From contig PLTW01000067.1 of assembly GCA_003164655.1 (NCBI GenBank), positions 1-7,085 of the forward strand: a DNA stretch of 7,085 nucleotides, read 5' to 3'. Below are positions 4,385 through 7,085 of the stretch, piece by piece (the stretch's first letter is position 1; every line of letters starts with the position of its first letter). The position numbers and the translations under genes are program-made. The stretch comes from Actinomycetota bacterium. Its GTDB lineage: Bacteria > Actinomycetota > Thermoleophilia > UBA2241. Below the pieces are notes generated by a model. The model worked only from the letters and a program-made list of their open reading frames with translations, was not told where the DNA came from and searched no databases.

Positions 4385-6940
4385 CTACCTGACGGTGACG
4401 ACGAGGGTCGCGGCGACCCTCTGACGGTTGCCGGCCAGGTCGACGGCGCGCAGCCGCACCGTGAACTTACCGCGAGCCTTCGGCCTGAACGACCAGATCC
4501 GCGCGACTCTGATCGGCGCGACTGGCAGCGACACCGACGCCACGGCGGCGCCCGCCGCGGAGCGCACTACGATCGTCGCCGCGGCCCGCGGGCTCAGCCG
4601 GTCGGCGACACTGAACGCGGCGCGCAGCACCTTGCCGAGCTTGATGGTGAGCGCCCCCGAGCGCCACGCCCCGACCGGAGGCACGGTGTCGACGTGCGCC
4701 GCCAGAGCGAGAGCCACGGTGCCGACGGCATTGACTGCGGTAAGCGTGCAGGTGTAGGCGCCGTCGGCGACCACGACGCCGCTTGCGTTTCTTTCGTTCC
4801 ACCGCCAGGTGTGCGGCCCGCCGGCGAGTCTGCCCAGCGACACCCTGCGTACGACCGCACCGCTCGACCCGGCCACGACGATGCCGACGAGCGCCGGCCG
4901 CGTCGTGCGAAACGACACCAGCGCGACGTCGTTCACGCCGTCGCCGTTGGGCGACAGCCAGGCCGGCACCAGGCGACATTGGCCGAGGGTGTCGTCGACC
5001 GTCACGACGCGCCGCGCCGTGGACTCGTTACCGGCCGCGTCGACCGCCCGCACGACCACGGTGTAGGCGCCGTCGGCCGCCGTCGCGGGGGCGCCGCCCG
5101 AGCTCACCTTTCCGTCCCAGATCAAACGCACGGCGCCGGCCGGTGCCGGCACTGCAGCCATGCCGCGCACGACGTCGCCCGCCGCGTCGAGCACGGTGAA
5201 GTTCACGCTGCACGGCTCGCTTACGGCGAACGCCACATCGGCGACATCGGCGGCGCCATCGCCGTTCGGGCTGATCACACCGGGTGTGACGTTGAGACTC
5301 GTGATGGCCGGACTCACCGTATCGATACGCACGGCGACGCTCGCCGGCCGGGCGGTACCGTTTGCGCTGGTCGCCGTGAAGGTCGCAGTGTAGGTCGCGT
5401 CGGGCAGACGCTGGCCGGCGCTGTCGCGGCCGTCCCACACCGCGCGCGCTACCGGGCCGCTGCCCGAGAATTGCGCCACCACACTTCCCGACGCGTCGCT
5501 CAGGGCGATGGTCCAGTCGTCGCTCCCCGACAGCGCGGCCTGCAGCGTGTCTGTGTCGCTCACGCCGTCGCCATTAGGACTGAAGGCGGCCGGCGTGGCG
5601 GCCGGCGTGTAGATCTTGGGGTCGCCGATACCCGCGACGGCCACGCGGATGGTGGGCAGTAACCCGAACAGCACGGTGCCCGGACAGTCGGTGAAGTTGA
5701 CCTGGCGGTGACCGCTTATGACGGGGATGGTGACCCACTGCCCGGCCCGGTATTTCTGCGTTACAAGGCACTCCACACTCGCCGTGCCGAGCGGGTCCAG
5801 ATGCGACAGGTCGAGCTTCCAGGCCAGCAGCTGCTCGAGCGAGGCCATGGCCGCCGGCGAGGGCGCGACCGAGTCGAAGGTGCCGATCAGCGCAACACCG
5901 GTGCTCATGCTGTTGAAACCGAGCACCTGGGCGCCGATCACCGCCCTTGTCACCCCCCCGTAGCGGCCTTCATAGATCGTGCCGAAGCGGTCGATCAGAA
6001 AGTTGTAGCCAATGTCGCGCCAACCGTTGACCTGCGTGTGGTAGTAGTAGATGCCGCGTACGAGCGCCGGCGCCTGGGCGCGGGTGTAGGTGTTGGCGCT
6101 GACGGTGTGATGGACAAAGGCGCAGCGCACCACGCCATACGATGGCGGCCCCGCGCGATAAGCCTCGTCGGCGCCCCACTGGGCGCGGGTCACGATGGCC
6201 GGCTCGCTGGGCTCGCCCAGCCTGTTCGTGGCCGCCAGCGGCGCGCCGCCGCGCAGCGGCGCCGCCACGGGCGCAGCCGCCTTCGTCACTGTCGACTCGA
6301 CGCAGGCGAAACGCACGTCACTCACGGCAGCCGGCATGGCGCCGAGCGTCTCTACTTCGTACTGGACGTACCGGCCGGCGCCCACCCAGACCGGATCGGT
6401 CACGACGTCGGCCTTGCTCAGGGCGCTGCCCGGGGGGCCGCTCTGAGTGTCGGCCTTGAGCGAAAACCAGGGGGTCCAGGTCTGCCGATCGAGGCTCACC
6501 CGCAGGCGGAACTCGGCGGCGCGCGCACCCGCCGCGGTCGCGCGGAAGAGAACGCCGATCAGGTCGAATCGCGCGCCGGTGTCGATGGTGGCCGCCGACC
6601 GCCCGTCCGGCCCGACGCCCGCCGGCAGAAGGTGGCCGCGGCGCTGGCGCAAACCCCTGCTCACGGCCGCCGCCGACGCCTCCGCCGGCTGCGCTGCCAA
6701 TGGTGAACCTTTCGCCGGCCCCGCCGACGAGCCGCGGGCCGCAACGACAAAGCCGCTGGTCGGCGGGGTCGCCCGCGCCGCCGGCGCCCAGCCGAACGCC
6801 GCCGCCATCAGGACTGCGCCAAAGACCAGCGCGCCGATCGCGGCTCGGAGCATCACCCGGCGGCAACGGCCACCGGGTGTGACATCGGGGGTCGAGACGG
6901 CCTTCGCAGAACGAAGGAGACGTCGTGGCGCACTGCTCAT
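4385..6940 (-). CDS. Secreted N-acetylmuramoyl-L-alanine amidase (PGRP/Amidase_2) with FlgD-type Ig-like repeats
   Basis: This 851-residue exported protein is predicted to cut the amide bond between MurNAc and L-Ala in peptidoglycan. The signal peptide has a long basic n-region, a hydrophobic core at about 33-50 and an AxA site (likely cut after A57). After a low-complexity stretch, residues about 95-215 form a beta-rich domain (FDLIGV 125-130, WTPWFSL 155-161, DPVWVG 182-187) often found ahead of the amidase in actinobacterial homologues. The PGRP/Amidase_2 domain spans about 247-425: H277 in FVHHT, Y312 in GYNFLIDRFGTIYEG, and H411/C419 in GHRQVNFTDCPG. By alignment with T7 lysozyme (H17, Y46, H122, C130) these are the zinc ligands and catalytic Tyr, and the H-to-C spacing of 8 matches, so it should be active. 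Three FlgD-type Ig-like repeats follow, then a degenerate fourth. There is no LPXTG or C-terminal membrane segment. The start is ATG 6940, with AGGGAG four bases upstream. It ends beside the shared terminator. Confidence 0.94.
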   Translation of the reverse strand: MSSAPRRLLRSAKAVSTPDVTPGGRCRRVMLRAAIGALVFGAVLMAAAFGWAPAARATPPTSGFVVAARGSSAGPAKGSPLAAQPAEASAAAVSRGLRQRRGHLLPAGVGPDGRSAATIDTGARFDLIGVLFRATAAGARAAEFRLRVSLDRQTWTPWFSLKADTQSGPPGSALSKADVVTDPVWVGAGRYVQYEVETLGAMPAAVSDVRFACVESTVTKAAAPVAAPLRGGAPLAATNRLGEPSEPAIVTRAQWGADEAYRAGPPSYGVVRCAFVHHTVSANTYTRAQAPALVRGIYYYHTQVNGWRDIGYNFLIDRFGTIYEGRYGGVTRAVIGAQVLGFNSMSTGVALIGTFDSVAPSPAAMASLEQLLAWKLDLSHLDPLGTASVECLVTQKYRAGQWVTIPVISGHRQVNFTDCPGTVLFGLLPTIRVAVAGIGDPKIYTPAATPAAFSPNGDGVSDTDTLQAALSGSDDWTIALSDASGSVVAQFSGSGPVARAVWDGRDSAGQRLPDATYTATFTATSANGTARPASVAVRIDTVSPAITSLNVTPGVISPNGDGAADVADVAFAVSEPCSVNFTVLDAAGDVVRGMAAVPAPAGAVRLIWDGKVSSGGAPATAADGAYTVVVRAVDAAGNESTARRVVTVDDTLGQCRLVPAWLSPNGDGVNDVALVSFRTTRPALVGIVVAGSSGAVVRRVSLGRLAGGPHTWRWNERNASGVVVADGAYTCTLTAVNAVGTVALALAAHVDTVPPVGAWRSGALTIKLGKVLRAAFSVADRLSPRAAATIVVRSAAGAAVASVSLPVAPIRVARIWSFRPKARGKFTVRLRAVDLAGNRQRVAATLVVTVR
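4685..5596 (-). repeat. Three SPNGDG-headed FlgD-type Ig-like protein repeats
   Basis: Within the amidase, residues about 449-752 form three repeats, each opening with SPNGDG (S454, S557, S663; periods of 103 and 106 residues). Each then has an exposed Trp before a turn (W502 in VWDGRD, W608 in IWDGK, W714 in WRWNE) and closes with a (D)(G/A)-x-Y-T strand and an AV(D/N)-A-(A/V)-G-type turn. The Asp-rich SPNGDG loop suggests calcium binding. The sequence between motifs has diverged, so these are old domain duplications, not a recent DNA tandem array. Residues 753-851 keep W816 and the RAVDLAGN turn (831-838) but lack SPNGDG. Confidence 0.85.
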
Positions 6941-7085
6941 GGCACTCCCTGGGGGTTCGCGGCCATCGTCGTCACAACCGCGGCGAAGCTGTACGGTCTC
7001 CCTGATTCGCCCGACGGCGCGTGCTTCCTGCCCTCGTCGACGTTGTACCACGAGCGGCGCGCGTCATTCTCTGTTTGGGGCCGGC
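6941..7085 (-). other. Leader of the amidase gene with folding potential
   Basis: The 145 bases upstream of the amidase ATG hold a good ribosome binding site (AGGGAG, 6950-6945, four bases from the start). They also have several potential minus-strand RNA helices: an outer stem 7013-7020 with 7057-7065 (one bulge) enclosing CTCGT/ACGAG (7033-7037 with 7050-7054), then GGCGAA/TTCGCC (6982-6987 with 7006-7011), then a 5-bp stem 6958-6962 with 6978-6982. I see no convincing -35/-10 pair and no confirmed riboswitch consensus; the promoter may lie outside the window. The in-frame open codons from 7051 show no protein-like sequence. Confidence 0.4.

Noticed and set aside
4694..6706. Two long plus-strand open frames (4694-5662 and 5708-6706) opposite the amidase gene
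   Set aside because: They are low-complexity shadows of the amidase codon bias, with no family features or ribosome binding sites.
6831..6940. Twin-arginine (Tat) signal in the amidase
   Set aside because: Arg pairs occur at residues 6-7 and 27-28, but neither shows the S/T-R-R-x-F-L-K pattern next to the hydrophobic core; an ordinary Sec signal fits better.
6941..7051. N-terminal extension of the amidase to a GTG at 7051
   Set aside because: It adds an Arg-rich stretch before the signal peptide and would ignore the well-spaced AGGGAG before ATG 6940.
6941..7085. c-di-GMP (GEMM) riboswitch before the amidase
   Set aside because: The conserved GACGCAAAGC-type core and the tetraloop-receptor part are absent.

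Overview
The window is very GC-rich, with strong G/C third-position bias in all three genes, and reads as bacterial chromosome. Two features suggest an anaerobic Actinomycetota-type bacterium (deep Coriobacteriia or a Thermoleophilia-like lineage): an oxygen-sensitive acyl-CoA dehydratase activase homologue, and a secreted peptidoglycan-recognition amidase followed by FlgD-type Ig-like repeats. This placement is inference from gene content and base composition; no RNA or ribosomal marker is present to fix it.

Layout. From position 3163 down to 20 (minus strand) runs a 1047-residue fusion of two ATPase domains of the BadF/BadG/BcrA/BcrD (HgdC) class, a four-cysteine connector, and a DUF2229/HgdB-like region. 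Its stop codon is immediately followed by an in-frame ATG at 19-17, probably the start of a translationally coupled partner that leaves the window. Positions 3164-3480 form a divergent intergenic region with a plausible minus-strand promoter, a weak hairpin over the first gene's ribosome binding site, and a short direct repeat near the plus-strand gene. From 3481 to 4281 (plus) lies a 266-residue protein that looks like a divergent HhH-GPD-superfamily member (DUF2400/AGOG-like spacing) with a C-terminal four-cysteine cluster. Positions 4282-4384 hold a perfect 17-bp inverted repeat, a bidirectional terminator between convergent genes. From 6940 down to 4385 (minus) lies an 851-residue exported amidase with three SPNGDG Ig-like repeats and a fourth degenerate one. 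The last 145 bases are its leader, which can fold but matches no riboswitch I can confirm.

How the genes relate. The three genes appear to be separate transcription units: genes 1 and 2 are divergent, genes 2 and 3 convergent. The activase fusion and its likely downstream partner are the only candidates for a shared pathway: ATP-driven low-potential electron transfer to a dehydratase- or double-cubane-type acceptor. The amidase acts outside the cell on peptidoglycan. The middle gene would act on DNA if the family assignment holds. Nothing ties the three into one system, and I do not see a clearly new multi-gene system in this window.
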